Shown piece by piece: positions 12,201-24,200 of a stretch of 64,000 nt of DNA. The position numbers were made by a program, and so were the translations under genes. Position 1 is the first letter of the stretch. Every line of letters begins with the position of its first letter. The DNA comes from Pelecanus crispus (Eukaryota > Chordata > Aves > Pelecaniformes > Pelecanidae): positions 125,532,309 through 125,596,308 of the forward strand of contig NC_134643.1 of assembly GCF_030463565.1 (NCBI RefSeq), given 5' to 3'. The notes below the pieces were generated by a model. That model saw only the letters and a list, made by a program, of their open reading frames with translations, was not told the DNA's origin and searched no databases.

Positions 12201-15200
12201 CGACTGAAATACCATAAATACTTATCAGTTTAAGCAAACTTTCACCACTGGTGACTGCTTTATAAACATTTAGTGATGTGCCTCAAACAAGGTGTCCTAA
12301 CTCAGCTTTGTTCTTCAAAAATCAAGGGGTAGTGCAATATCATGAAGACAGCCTAACACTTCCCTATTGCAAAGATGATATTTGCCTGGGTGGGATTTCG
12401 CATTGGTTGTGTGTGGGGAAGCAGATGTTAAACCAGCTGTTAAGAGCTGAATGCATAATTCCTGTAAAGTGCAATGACAATCTAGCCCGAGGCTTTAATT
12501 TGTCTGAAAGCAACCATCTGCAAGGTACTTTTTAAGCAATATGTAAATGAAACTAGCACTAAAATTTTCTCCTTAGTGCAAGAAGCAAGGCCCAGCAAAA
12601 TGACTTACAGCATTGGCTTAACTACTGGTAACTGGGTTTAGATCTCATTTCTGTCATGAATGTCCTCTTTGACCTTACACGAGTTACTTTATCAGTGTTT
12701 GTACGTGGGCTGTACAATGGAACGCACTGTTAGTTCAGGACTCCATGTGCTACTGCAGGATAAAAAATAAAAGCAAAAAGATAAAGAGGCAAAGTTAAAA
12801 CCACCAAAAATGTTTTGGCAGCCTGTGGAGAAGCTCATGAAGCTCCTTTTTTCATTGTGCTGGGGCTTTACTGAGATCTAAACGGAGGCAAGGTTGAGTG
12901 TTGTCCCATTCCTCAGTCCTCCTGCCACCCATAGGATCCCCATACAGGGCTTATGGACCTGTTCCCTAGCTCACAGAAGTCAGTGAAAGACCATCTGTTG
13001 CTCCACCAGATATGGTTGGTGGAAGAAGATGTAGATCCTACCAAACCCATGGACTGATAAAAAATTATTATATTAGATGAAGGAATAACTCATACCTACC
13101 TGCCTATACTGTCCTGGCTGTCTGAAGAAAACAAATGCAATACTAGCCATGTATTTTTAGAGCAGATGATCACTGATTATTTATGTTTAGGGATAAATTC
13201 AAGATTATAATGGAACTCACAGACATGATCTCGTAGCAAATGACTAACAGCTAACAGTGTACTGAAAGTCACATCATTTATTCAGAGCCATGGCAAACCA
13301 CGGCTCCTTAAGAAGGTGGAGTGTTTGCACAAGCATAGAAATAAATTACAAATGCACAGAGATCAGTTTGCGTTAAGAGGAACAATGTGGATAAGTACTG
13401 CAGCTCCTGTTTCATGAGCAACTAAATGCATTTTGGCGTTCACTCTAAGGAAGTTTGTTCATGGCTATGTCTATCATCATGGTAGCTGTTTATGTCCACT
13501 TCAACCAGTCAGGAAGAATTCAAACAAAGTGTGAAAAAAACCTCAGCACATGAACATGTTATAGACACTGTACATGTACAGGGAGTAGTATTGTAAAGCC
13601 TGGCTACAATATGAGTCAAGAAAAAATAGATAATTCAAAGACATGTTTGAGCTTAGAACAGTGTTTCAACAAGAGTAATACAAGTTATGAATAGAAATCA
13701 TGACAACTGCATGTTGAATATCAGGGAACAGGGTTGTTATTACATGACAAATGGTCTCACTAGCATGCACTTCATCAGTACATGTTCATTAAAAAACCTG
13801 TAGCTCTGTAAATGATGCTATCCACAGACATGTGGTCAATCCCTAGCATTCAGAAAGTGACAAATAGAAAAGAGAGGAAATTGCTTTTAGGCATTTTGTT
13901 GTGTTAACCATTTATAAAGCAATATATTAAGGTATGCACATAGATTTGATTGCTGGAAACGGCTTTTAGGCATTTTATTGGGGTAACCATTTATAAAGCA
14001 ATGTATTAAGGTATGCACATAGATTTGATTGCTGAGTTTGTCTTCAAGCTGTTTCATGTTTTAAAGCATTTCAGTTCACCTTTACAAGTCTGAAGAGAGC
14101 TTTGAATAAATGCTACTGGAAAAAATGAGACATTTAAGTTGAACAGAAAAATGCTTTACTGTATCTTATCTGGCTTTATTAACAATCAATGGAAGTGAAG
14201 TTTGCTTTTCATTTAATGTTTTATTGCTCACACACAGATACACCCTGGAGAATGAGGTGCATGGCAGAGGTAACATAACCCAGGAAGGTGGAAAATTTTT
14301 GTAAAGGCTTTTGTAAACATGACAGAACTCAGAGTCAATCATACAAAGAACCAGGGAGAGATAGGTTTATATAATCCTGCAAAACAAAGAATGAAAAGGC
14401 TTTTGTCTGTAAATACATGCGGTGGGTGGGAGGAAAGAGAGGAGCTATTTATATTAAAGAACAATTCTTGGCACAAACCTGGTTAGATATACACTGCCTA
14501 GGATTAAATGTAAGCTGGGAATTAGGAAATGATGTTCACATTGGAGCAATGAGATTACAGACCTTATGCCCTGGGCGCGTTCACCGAGGCTCTGGTTGCA
14601 ATGTTGTAACGGAGATTGGGCTCTGTTTCCACTTATACAACTATCAACAATCTCTTTTGTGTGAAGCAATACAGCATATTCTCCCCTACTCAGATCTGCT
14701 ATTGACTGAATGAAAAATGAGTTTTTCAATAATTTATAATTAATCCACTAATGAATAAGCTACATAAAATGTATAAAACCTGGGCTGAATGAAACCTTTG
14801 AAAATCACTTCATTGTCCTGAATACTCTTAGCAAGGGAGTAATGACCATTTCAAACTTTCTTTCTTCTGGAAAATAACTGAACACTTAAGCTCAGGCCAA
14901 ATTTGCAGACGTGGGGTTTTAATTAGACTGCCATGGATTGTAGTATCTAATTGCTGCAATTACGTAAACTACAGCCTGAATTGTTAGGGGTAGCACTGGC
15001 AGTTCTGTTGCTTCCTCAGCATGAATGTTTCCCAGTAAGTGATGAAAAACTCAGTGGTGAGGTAGATCTCACTGGCAAGACTGCTTGGTCTGCAGAGAAC
15101 TTGTGAGATACTCTACCCTTAATTGGTTTAGTGGTGGACTTGGTAGTGTTAGGTTAATGGTTGGACTGGATGATCTTAAAGGTCTTTTCCAACCTAAACG

Positions 15201-18200
15201 ATTCTAGGATTCTAGGATTCTATGAAAATTTGACTTGACAAGGCCCTGTGCAAATGGCCTAACGGTGAAGTTAGCTCTGCTTGGAGCAGAGAGTTGGGCT
15301 AGAGATTTCCTGGGGTCCCTTGCCACCGAAACCTTTCAAAGCCCCCATCAAAGAGCAACTCTGTCACAGTGAGGTGCAGGTAAGCACCAGGCCAAAAGGG
15401 AGCAGACCCGAGCTTAGAGGCAGGTGAAGAAATGGTAGCAGTTGTGTGGGATGAGGAAGAGCTGTGGTGGGTGGGATGTGTGCAGAGCACAGGCAGTCCC
15501 CTGAGAGGAACCTCGGTGACAGCAGAGCCTTCAATAGCAGTCCTCTCCCTCCCCCTCTGCTCCACCTGCAACCAGCAGGGCTGTGGGTGGCACTGGCTTG
15601 GTAAAGCGACTGGCTTATGAGAGCATACCATTTGGGGCTCCCCAATACAGGAAAGACATGGATAAACTGAAGCAAGTTCTGTAGAGGGCCACCAAGATGG
15701 TAATGGGCTGGAGCATTTGCCCTGTGAGGAGCAGCTGATGAAGCAGGGCTTGTTCAGCCTGAAGAGGAGACAGCGGCGGGGTCTCTAATGGCAGCCTGCC
15801 AGTACCTGCAAGGAGGTTGTCAAGAAAGTGGAGCCAGGGTCTTCACAACAGTAGATGGCAAGCGGACAAGAGACAACAGGCATATGTTGAAACAAAAAAG
15901 GTTCAGAGTGGACAAAAGGAAAAGCTTTTTCCCCATGAGGTCAGGCAGTGGAGCAGGTTGCCCAGAGAAGCTGTACTGTCTCCATCCTTGGAGGTTTTCA
16001 AGCCCTGACTGGATAAAGCCATGAGCAATCAGGTCCAACCTCAGAACTGATCCTGCTTTATCAGGGGACTGGACTGGAGACATCCTGAGGTCACTTCCAA
16101 CCTGAATTATTCTATGGCCATTTGGTCAGCTACTCCTCCTTGAAAGACATTGACAGTACCTCTGCCTTTGCTCTACTGCACATGAACATAGTGTGCTCTG
16201 GGGAACTGAGCCAAAATCCAAAGGGATTCACAAAGAACAAAGACCCAGAGAAGCAAGTTCCTAATTTCGCACAACACTGCTCTCTCAAGTCCTGTTCCCT
16301 AAGACATCAACCAAATAATTTGGGTTGTTCTTACAGTTTTGTCCCTCATGAAGACTAAGGTATATGATGTTTTGTCTCTGTGAAATACTGTAAGATTTGC
16401 CCACCTTCAAAACAGCACCCATTTCCCCTGGCTATTTCAGGGACTGAATTCACAGCTGCTGCTTTGAAAAAAAGGTGTCTGCCTTCATCCTTCCTTCACT
16501 TTCTTCTTGGTAGAAAGAAGTGCTTCTACCTTCCCACGCACGGGGGATCCACCATCTGCCTGGGCAACAGCTGCACATTCATTCCTCTGAGGGCAACCGG
16601 AGGCCCTGGTTCTGTTGAGGAGGAAAGGAAAACAGAATGCCTTCACTAGAAATGAGCTTTCAGTTCTGAAAAATAGTAACCAAAATTCATACTACCTTTT
16701 AAGGAGAAAAACTCATGAATTACAGCACCTCTGGCTAACAGAAAGCCTGGGAAGGTGGGGAAGCATGTATGTGATGCATGCATGAGAAATAAGGGAAGAG
16801 GCAGATGAATAGGGGAAAGAGCATGGAAGGATTATATGCTGTGGCTGCAAAAAATCAGTAGCAATCTGAGATACATAAAAGGGACCAGTTACCTACTCCT
16901 TTATTTTTTTGAAGTCTAGAGAACTGATGTATTTTCCTATTTAAAAGTGGAACTTTCTTCATTCAGCAAAACGATGTCAGCTTTTTAGTGAATCACTGAA
17001 AAGAGAAAGTTAGGTGATATTGGAGTGGGAGGAGGAGAGACCATAAATCAAACGCATCTTTCAAGAAAACTATTTGATCTAAGCTGGAGCTGAAAGATTA
17101 GATTGTACATCTTCATCTCTGAACTGGTTAAGATCTCTTAGTATATATAAACCTGTACTTTTGGGGTTTGTAATGGTTGGCTTGGGGATCCATTATAACA
17201 ATGTAGCATTTGACCACTGTTTACTGCTGTGGGATTAACATTACTCAGTTGCAATTTCAATTCACCATACATATCTTTTAACTACTTACTGACAGGCATT
17301 ATAGAAAATGAGACAATAATCTTTTCCTGAAAGTACCAGGTGCTGATGACTGTCAGAGGTGAAGTACCAGCTCAGCTGAATCAACAGCCTTTCCTGATAC
17401 ACAACTAAGTGCTTAATATCCCGGTGCTCCTAGTGAATAATACCATTTGAACCAGGGTGCCTGGATTTTTAGCCTTAAATTGCTGGCAGTAAAAATTAAG
17501 TCAAAGGCCTTTGGTGGTGCTGTTGCATATGTATTTACAGACTGTTTTTTCCTTCCTTCCAGGTCTTGGCTTTTGTTACTCTATTGTAAATGGCCCTACT
17601 AATGCAACAGTCCTTGCTGGTTCTGAAGCCCGTTTTAATTGCACTGTGTCAGTAGGATGGGTAATTCTTATTTGGTTGTCCAATGGAAATCCTGTCCTCA
17701 CTGTCATCAATTCTCAAGGAGCTGTTGAAACATCAGGCCGCTTCACGTCTCAAAATTATACCAGTAGCAATGGGTTTACGTCGGAGCTGATCATCCACAA
17801 CACACAGCTGAATGACTCTGGGAAAATTGAATGCAACATCCAGCAACCTGGTCAGAGCAGATTTGCATTTCTTTCTGTTCAAGGTGCGTATAGCCATCAA
17901 TAGAAAGCTATTTTATTATACTGCACTTAAAGGAATCCTCTGATGCATTGCCCAAATTATCCCTGTGAAGGAGTACATATTCTCATTTACCATCCTTTGC
18001 CTTCTGTCCTCCTGGTCTTAATTTTACTGTCAAAGCAGGTTTCAGAGTCACATTCAGAGTGCCATTAACAAAGGTTTGAACTGCCCTTGTTTTTTTCCTG
18101 TTACATCTCTTATTCTTTATTGGGTTGCATGAAAGTGCCTGAAAGCTGTATCAGGTCCACCAGCAGTCATCAAAAATGATCTTTTGGCTGGAAACAGCAT

Positions 18201-21200
18201 GGATTACCCCATATGCACTTCTTTGTACATGAACCTCCTGCTGTCTTTAGCGCAGATCTCCCTCCTGATTTCTGGCTCAGGAATCAGTCTGCATCCAGCT
18301 TATTTGAGTTAGATTTAATGGCATGTACAAGTAAAGCCCTTGAGACACAAGGTGATACTCTTCATATGATTGCTGCTGCAAGCCACCATTTTCAAAGAAC
18401 AAAAAGTACCTGTGTATCAAGCCCCTGTGTATGAGACTTCTTCCTCCTCTCTGAAGCATCAGTAGTGACAGAGTGCAGCCAGTAAAGCAAGATCTAACCA
18501 CCAGACACTATGCATTTGTCAAAGAGATGCTTCATGAAATGAGAACATCTCATCATCTACCTCTAAACATTTCCTGATAAAACCCAAGCATACTTAAAAT
18601 TTAGAGAGAAACACTGTTATTTCATTATGTTGTCCTTCAGCTGGAAATATATCAGGATGGCTAAAAAGTATAATTTCCTGCTTTTTATTGGAAAGGTACT
18701 GAAAGCTGACACTTGTGCTTCAGTCATACTGGACAATGTGTCCATGAAGTTGCAATATCTGCATGTTTATATCATGCACATGGTATATCTGTGTTAATAA
18801 TGATTGGTTTTAAATTCATATCTCAAGGCACAGCAAGATAAAATTTAAAACTATCAGCAGGAAAGCAATGCAGCCAAATATTCTGAAGGAACAAAACGTC
18901 TTTTCCCTCCTACAGTTAATGGATCTTTATTCATCAAAAATAACACCTTAACAGTACAAGAGAACAAAACAATTGAAATTGTATGTGAAGCCTTAGGATG
19001 GGCTCCAGCTCCAGACATTACCTGGATGGCAAATGACTCTTTCATTAATAAGTCGAGGTATGTTACCCAGCAAAGTCAAGGATCTAATGACCTCCACAAC
19101 GCCCTGAGCATCCTAACTTTGACTCCGGTGGAGACTGAGATTTTGACTTGTTTAGCTGACATAGAAGCACTCCCTAACCCTCAGAAAGCAACTGTAACTG
19201 TTATTTTTGTCAACTCTACTATAGGTAAGTGAATGTTTGTTGTGCTTTGCCTATGCAATTTTCTCAGAACTGTGCTTTTTGTTTTGTTTTGCTTTGTTTT
19301 ACTTTGAAAAGTCTTTTATTTGCAAATGAAATACTGTGAGATGTTGAAAGGTGATAGAGTTAAGACCCAATAGTCACAACTTAGGTAGGGTTAAATTCAC
19401 ATCTGTGAGAGGTCTGGTACAAGTCTAATGAACTACAAAGTCCAGCTTAGGACTGAGCAAGACAAACGAAGGAGTACACCTGCCACTGACTCCTACTATG
19501 GATTCACTGCTAAGAAAATCAGCCTTTGCTGCTTGACCAAGTAAACATCTAATGAATTTACATGTTAAATATCTTTGATTAGGCCATGCCTGCCATATGA
19601 ACATAATTTGTTAGACCTCACTTACTCAAAGCCAAACCCTCAGGTGAAATTGTTCTCCATAATATTCAGTTTTACCACTGACTTGGAAAAAAACCCTGGA
19701 TTTTACTCCCAGTTTCCACATACAAGCCAGAACAGATTCTGTACTGGCACTTCAGATGCAAATAGAAAGTTCTTCATGTGAGCTGTGATCAGAAGTGATG
19801 GAGCCATTGTAGTATGATGGTAACATCCCCAGGGCTACACTGAGGCTGGCACCTGATTGCAGATGGTAGCATTTATACGTAGGAACTTCTATACTCTATG
19901 CCTATCATCAATCTACTCTAAGAATGTCTTTGTACGTGGTGTATTCACCCATTACAAAGCAAGAATCAGGTCATCAAGAGAAGCTGCATATCATGGGCTT
20001 TATCCCAAAGTCTACTTAGATCAAGGAGCCATTGGGCCTGCTTTCCTCTTTCTGGTATGGTCTCCTTCACGTCTTAGAGGAAGGTAAAATTTGTCCTGCA
20101 GCAACATATGTGGGATTCTTTGGATAGTGCATTTGGTTGCTTTTTATTGCCTTTTATTTAAGAAAATTCAAGGTCACTTTAATGCAAGCATGGATGTTGA
20201 ACAAATCTCTCAAGAATGGTTAGACCTTTGATAACCCTAAATATTTTCCCTAATGTTGTCAGCATTTTTTGTAATGCTGCTGGTCGAGCAACCAGGAGCG
20301 CAGCAAACAGGACGGGCAAACAGGGCATGGTGTGGCAGAACGGTGTGACACAGCAGTTGGCGCCGCAGTTGGTGGGCAGTTGGCACAGGCAGGGAGCAGT
20401 CCCCCTCCTGGCTTTAAAGGGAAACTCAGCTGGTGCTCATTGCCCTCCCAGGAGAGGACCTAGCAGCTATGGTTTCCACTCACCCAAAAGCCATCGCCAG
20501 AAAGAATGCAGTGACCCAGACAGAGCTCCCGCACCAATGTACAGCTGTCCAGGTCTCTGGCTGCAGGGAGTGCCCGAGCCTGTCACTCGTACCGGAGGGC
20601 AGCAGAGACAACAGCTGTCTTCAGTGTGACCAGGTGAAGGATCTGCTCAGCCTGGTGGCAGAGCTGAAAGAGGAAGCGGAGAAGCTAGGGAGTATCAGGG
20701 AGTGCAAGAGGGAGATGGATTGGTGGAGCTGCACCGTGCCAACCCTGGGGCCAAAGCAGCAGATGGAGGCCCCACAAGGAGCAGAGGATCCCCTACCCTC
20801 TTGCCAGCAAACAGAAGGAGGGCACCTAAGAGACAGGGGGGAATGGAAACAGATCCCTGCTTGGGGCAGCAGGTGAATCCCCTCCCCACCTCCCTCACCT
20901 TTCCAGTTGCCCTTACACAACAGATATGGGGCTCTGGAACTTGAGGGCCAGGCAAATGAGGATGTAGGTGAAGGTCCAGCCAGGGGGTTTCCTAGGGTGA
21001 ATCAGTCAGCCCCACGCATTACGACTGCTTCTGTTAAGAAAAAAAAGAGGGTAATTGTTGTAGACGATTCCCTCCTGTGGGGAACAGAGGCCCAATATAC
21101 TGTCCAGTCCCATCCCACAAGGGAGTCTGCTGCCTCCCTGGGGCCTGGGTTAGAGACATTACTAAGAAATTCCCCGATCTGGTACAGCCCTCTGATTATT

Positions 21201-24200
21201 ACGCACTGTTAGTTATGCAGGTTGGCAGTGATGAGGTTGCAGAAAGAAGTCCAAAAGTGATCAAAAGGGACTTCAGGGCACTGGGGTGATTGGTTGAAGG
21301 ATCGGGAGCACAGGTAGTGTTTTCCTCGATCTCATCAGTGGCAGGGAAGAATACTGAAAGGAAAAGGAAAGCTCAGCTGATTAACATGTGGCTCAGAGGC
21401 TGGTGCCACTGGTGGAATTTTGTTTTTTTCAATCATGGTGAGGTTTACATGGCACCGGGCCTGCTGGCAACAGATGGAGTTCAGCTATCTCCAAGGTGGA
21501 AAAGGATTCTCACTCATGAGTTGGCAGGACTCATTGAGAGGGCTTTAAACTTCGAAGGGGGAAGGGGGTATAACCAGGCCCACTAGAGAGGAACCCAAGA
21601 GTGGCATGGCAATGTTGGAGGTGAAATCGATAATAGCCCAGCTCAAGTGCACCTACACCAATGCACGCAGCATGGGCAAGAAACAGGAGGAGCTGGAAGC
21701 TATTGTGCAGCAGGATGGCTATGACTTAGTCGCCATCACAGAAACATAGTGGGACAACTCGAATGACTGGAGTGCTGCAATAGATGGGTGTAAGCTCTTC
21801 AGAAGAGATAGGCAAGGAAGGAGAGGCGGTGGGGTGGCTCTGTATGTTAGGGAGTGTTTTGGCTGTATAGAGCTCGACAGTGGTGATGATAAGGTTGAGT
21901 GCTTATGAATAAGGATGAGGGGGAAGGCCAACAAGGCAGACGTCCTGCTGGGAGTCTGTTATAGACCACCCAACCAGGATGAAGAGATAGATGAAGCACT
22001 CTATAAGTGGCTGGCAGAAGTCTCACAATCGCTAGCCCTTGTTCTTGTGAGTGTCTTCAACTTGCCAGACATCTGCTGGAAATACAACATAGCAGAGAGG
22101 AAACAGTCCTGGAGTGTGTGTAAGATAACTTCCTGATGCAGCTGGTAAGTGAGTCTACCAGGGGAGGTGCCTCGCTTGACCTGTTGTTTACAAACAGAGA
22201 AGGACTCGTGGGAGATGTTGTGGTTGGAGACCGTCTTGTCCTCAGCAACCATGATACAATAGAGTTTTCAATTCTTGGCAAAGTAAGGAGGAGGGTCAGC
22301 AAAACCACTACCATGGACTTCTGGAGGGCAGGCTTTGGCCTGTTCAGGACACTGGGAAAGCCTTTTGGGAGGCAGTCCCGATTGGCAAAGGGGTCCAGGA
22401 AGGCTGGGCATTCTTCAAGAAGGAAGTCTTAAAGGTGCAGGAGCAGGCTGTCCCCGTGTGCCGTAAGATGAACTGGCAGGGAAGACGACCAGCCTGGCTG
22501 AACAGGGAGCTTTTGCTTGGACTCAGGGAAAAAAAGAGAGTTTACCACCTTTGGAAGAAGGGGCAGGCAACTCAAGAAGAGTACAGGGATCTCGTTAGGT
22601 CATGCAGGGAGGAAATTAGAAAGGCAAAAGCCCAGCTAGTACTCAATCTGGCCACTGTTGTAAGAGATAATAAAAAATGTTTCTACAAATACTTTAACAA
22701 CAAAAAGAGAGCCAAGGAGAATCTCCATCCTTTATTGGATGCAGGGGGAAACATTGCCACCAAGGATGAGGAAAAGGCTGAGGTACTTAATGCCTTCTTT
22801 GCCTCTGTCTTTAATAGCCAGACCAGTTATCCCCAGGGTATTCAGCCCCCTGAGCTGGAAGATAGGGACGGAGAGCAGAATGGAGGCCCCATAATCCAGG
22901 AGGAGGCAGTTAATGACCTGCTACGCCACCTAGATGCTCCCAAGTCTATGGGGCTGGATGGGATCCACCCGAGAGTACTGAGGGAGCTGGCAGATGAGCT
23001 TACCAAGCCACTTTCCATCATCTGTCAGCAGTCCTGGTTAACAGGGGAGGTCCCAGATGACTGGAGGCTTGCCAGCGTGACGCCCATCTACAAGAAGGGC
23101 TGGAAGGAGGACCTGGGGAACTACAGGCCTGTCAGCCTGACCTTGGTGCTGGGGAAGATTATGGAGTGGTTCATCTTGAGTACGATCAACAGGCATGTTC
23201 TGGTCAACCAGGGGATCAGGCCCAGCCAGCATGGGTTCATGAAAGGCAGGTCCTGCTTGACCAACCTGATCTCCTTCTATGACCTGGTGACCCACCTGGT
23301 GGATGAAGGAAAGGCTGTGGATGTCATCTACCTGGACTTCAGTAAGGCCTTTGACACCATCTCCCATAGCATTCTCCTAAGGAAGCTGGTGGCTCATGGC
23401 ATAGGCAGGTGTACTCTTCACTCAGTAAAAAAATGTCTGGGTGGCCAAGCCCAGAGAGTTGTGATGAATGGAGTTAAATCCAGTTAGTGACCGGTCACAA
23501 GCAGTGTTCCCCAGGGCTCTGTTTTGGGGCCAGTCTTGTTTAATATCTTTATCAACGATCTGGATGAGGGGATTGAGTGCACCCTCAGTAAGTTTGCAGA
23601 TGGCACCAAGTTGGGTGGGAGTGTCAATCTGCTCGAGGGTAGGAAGACTCTACAGATGGATCTGGACAGGCTGGATCGATGGGCCGAGGCGAATTATATG
23701 AGGTTCCACAAGGCTTGGGGTAGAGTGGCTGGAAAGCTGCCCGGCCGAAAAGGACCTGGGGGTGCTGGTTGACAGCCGGCTGAACATGAGCCAGCAGTGT
23801 GCCCAGGTGGCCAAGAAGGCCAACAGTGTCCTGGCTTGTATCAGGAATAGTGTGGCCAGCAGGAGCAGGGAGTGATTGTCCCCCTGTACTTGGCACTGGT
23901 GAGGCCGCACCTGGAATACTGTGTCCAGTTTTGGGCCCCTCAATACAAGAAAGACATTGAGGTGCTGGAGCGTGTCCAGAGAAGGGCAACAAGGCTGGTG
24001 AAGGGTCTGGAGCACAGGCCTTATGAGGAGCGGCTGAGGGAACTGGGGTTGTTTAGCCTGGAGAAGAGGAGGCTGAGGGGAGACCTTCTCGCTCTCTACA
24101 AATGCCTGAAAGGAGGTTGTAGTGAGGTGGGGGATGGTCGAGAGGAAATGGTCTAAGCTGTGTCAGGGGAAGTTTAGACTGGATATTAGGAAAAATTTCT

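Larger units (their letters stand above)
9235..17562 (+). other. IGSF5: IGSF5 intron 1
   Basis: An 8.3 kb phase-1 intron with donor GTAGGA and acceptor TTCCTTCCTTCCAG. It holds an old CR1 copy (about 9890-10740), a 79-bp tandem duplication (13883-14034), a CR1 3' tail (15114-15226) and a longer CR1 3' fragment (about 15637-16117). The rest, including the moderately GC-rich part at 10880-11300, shows nothing I recognise. Confidence 0.7.

Noticed and set aside
22435..23487. 350-codon open frame as a host gene
   Set aside because: It is CR1 reverse transcriptase (YLDFSKAFD and neighbouring motifs) inside a broken LINE.
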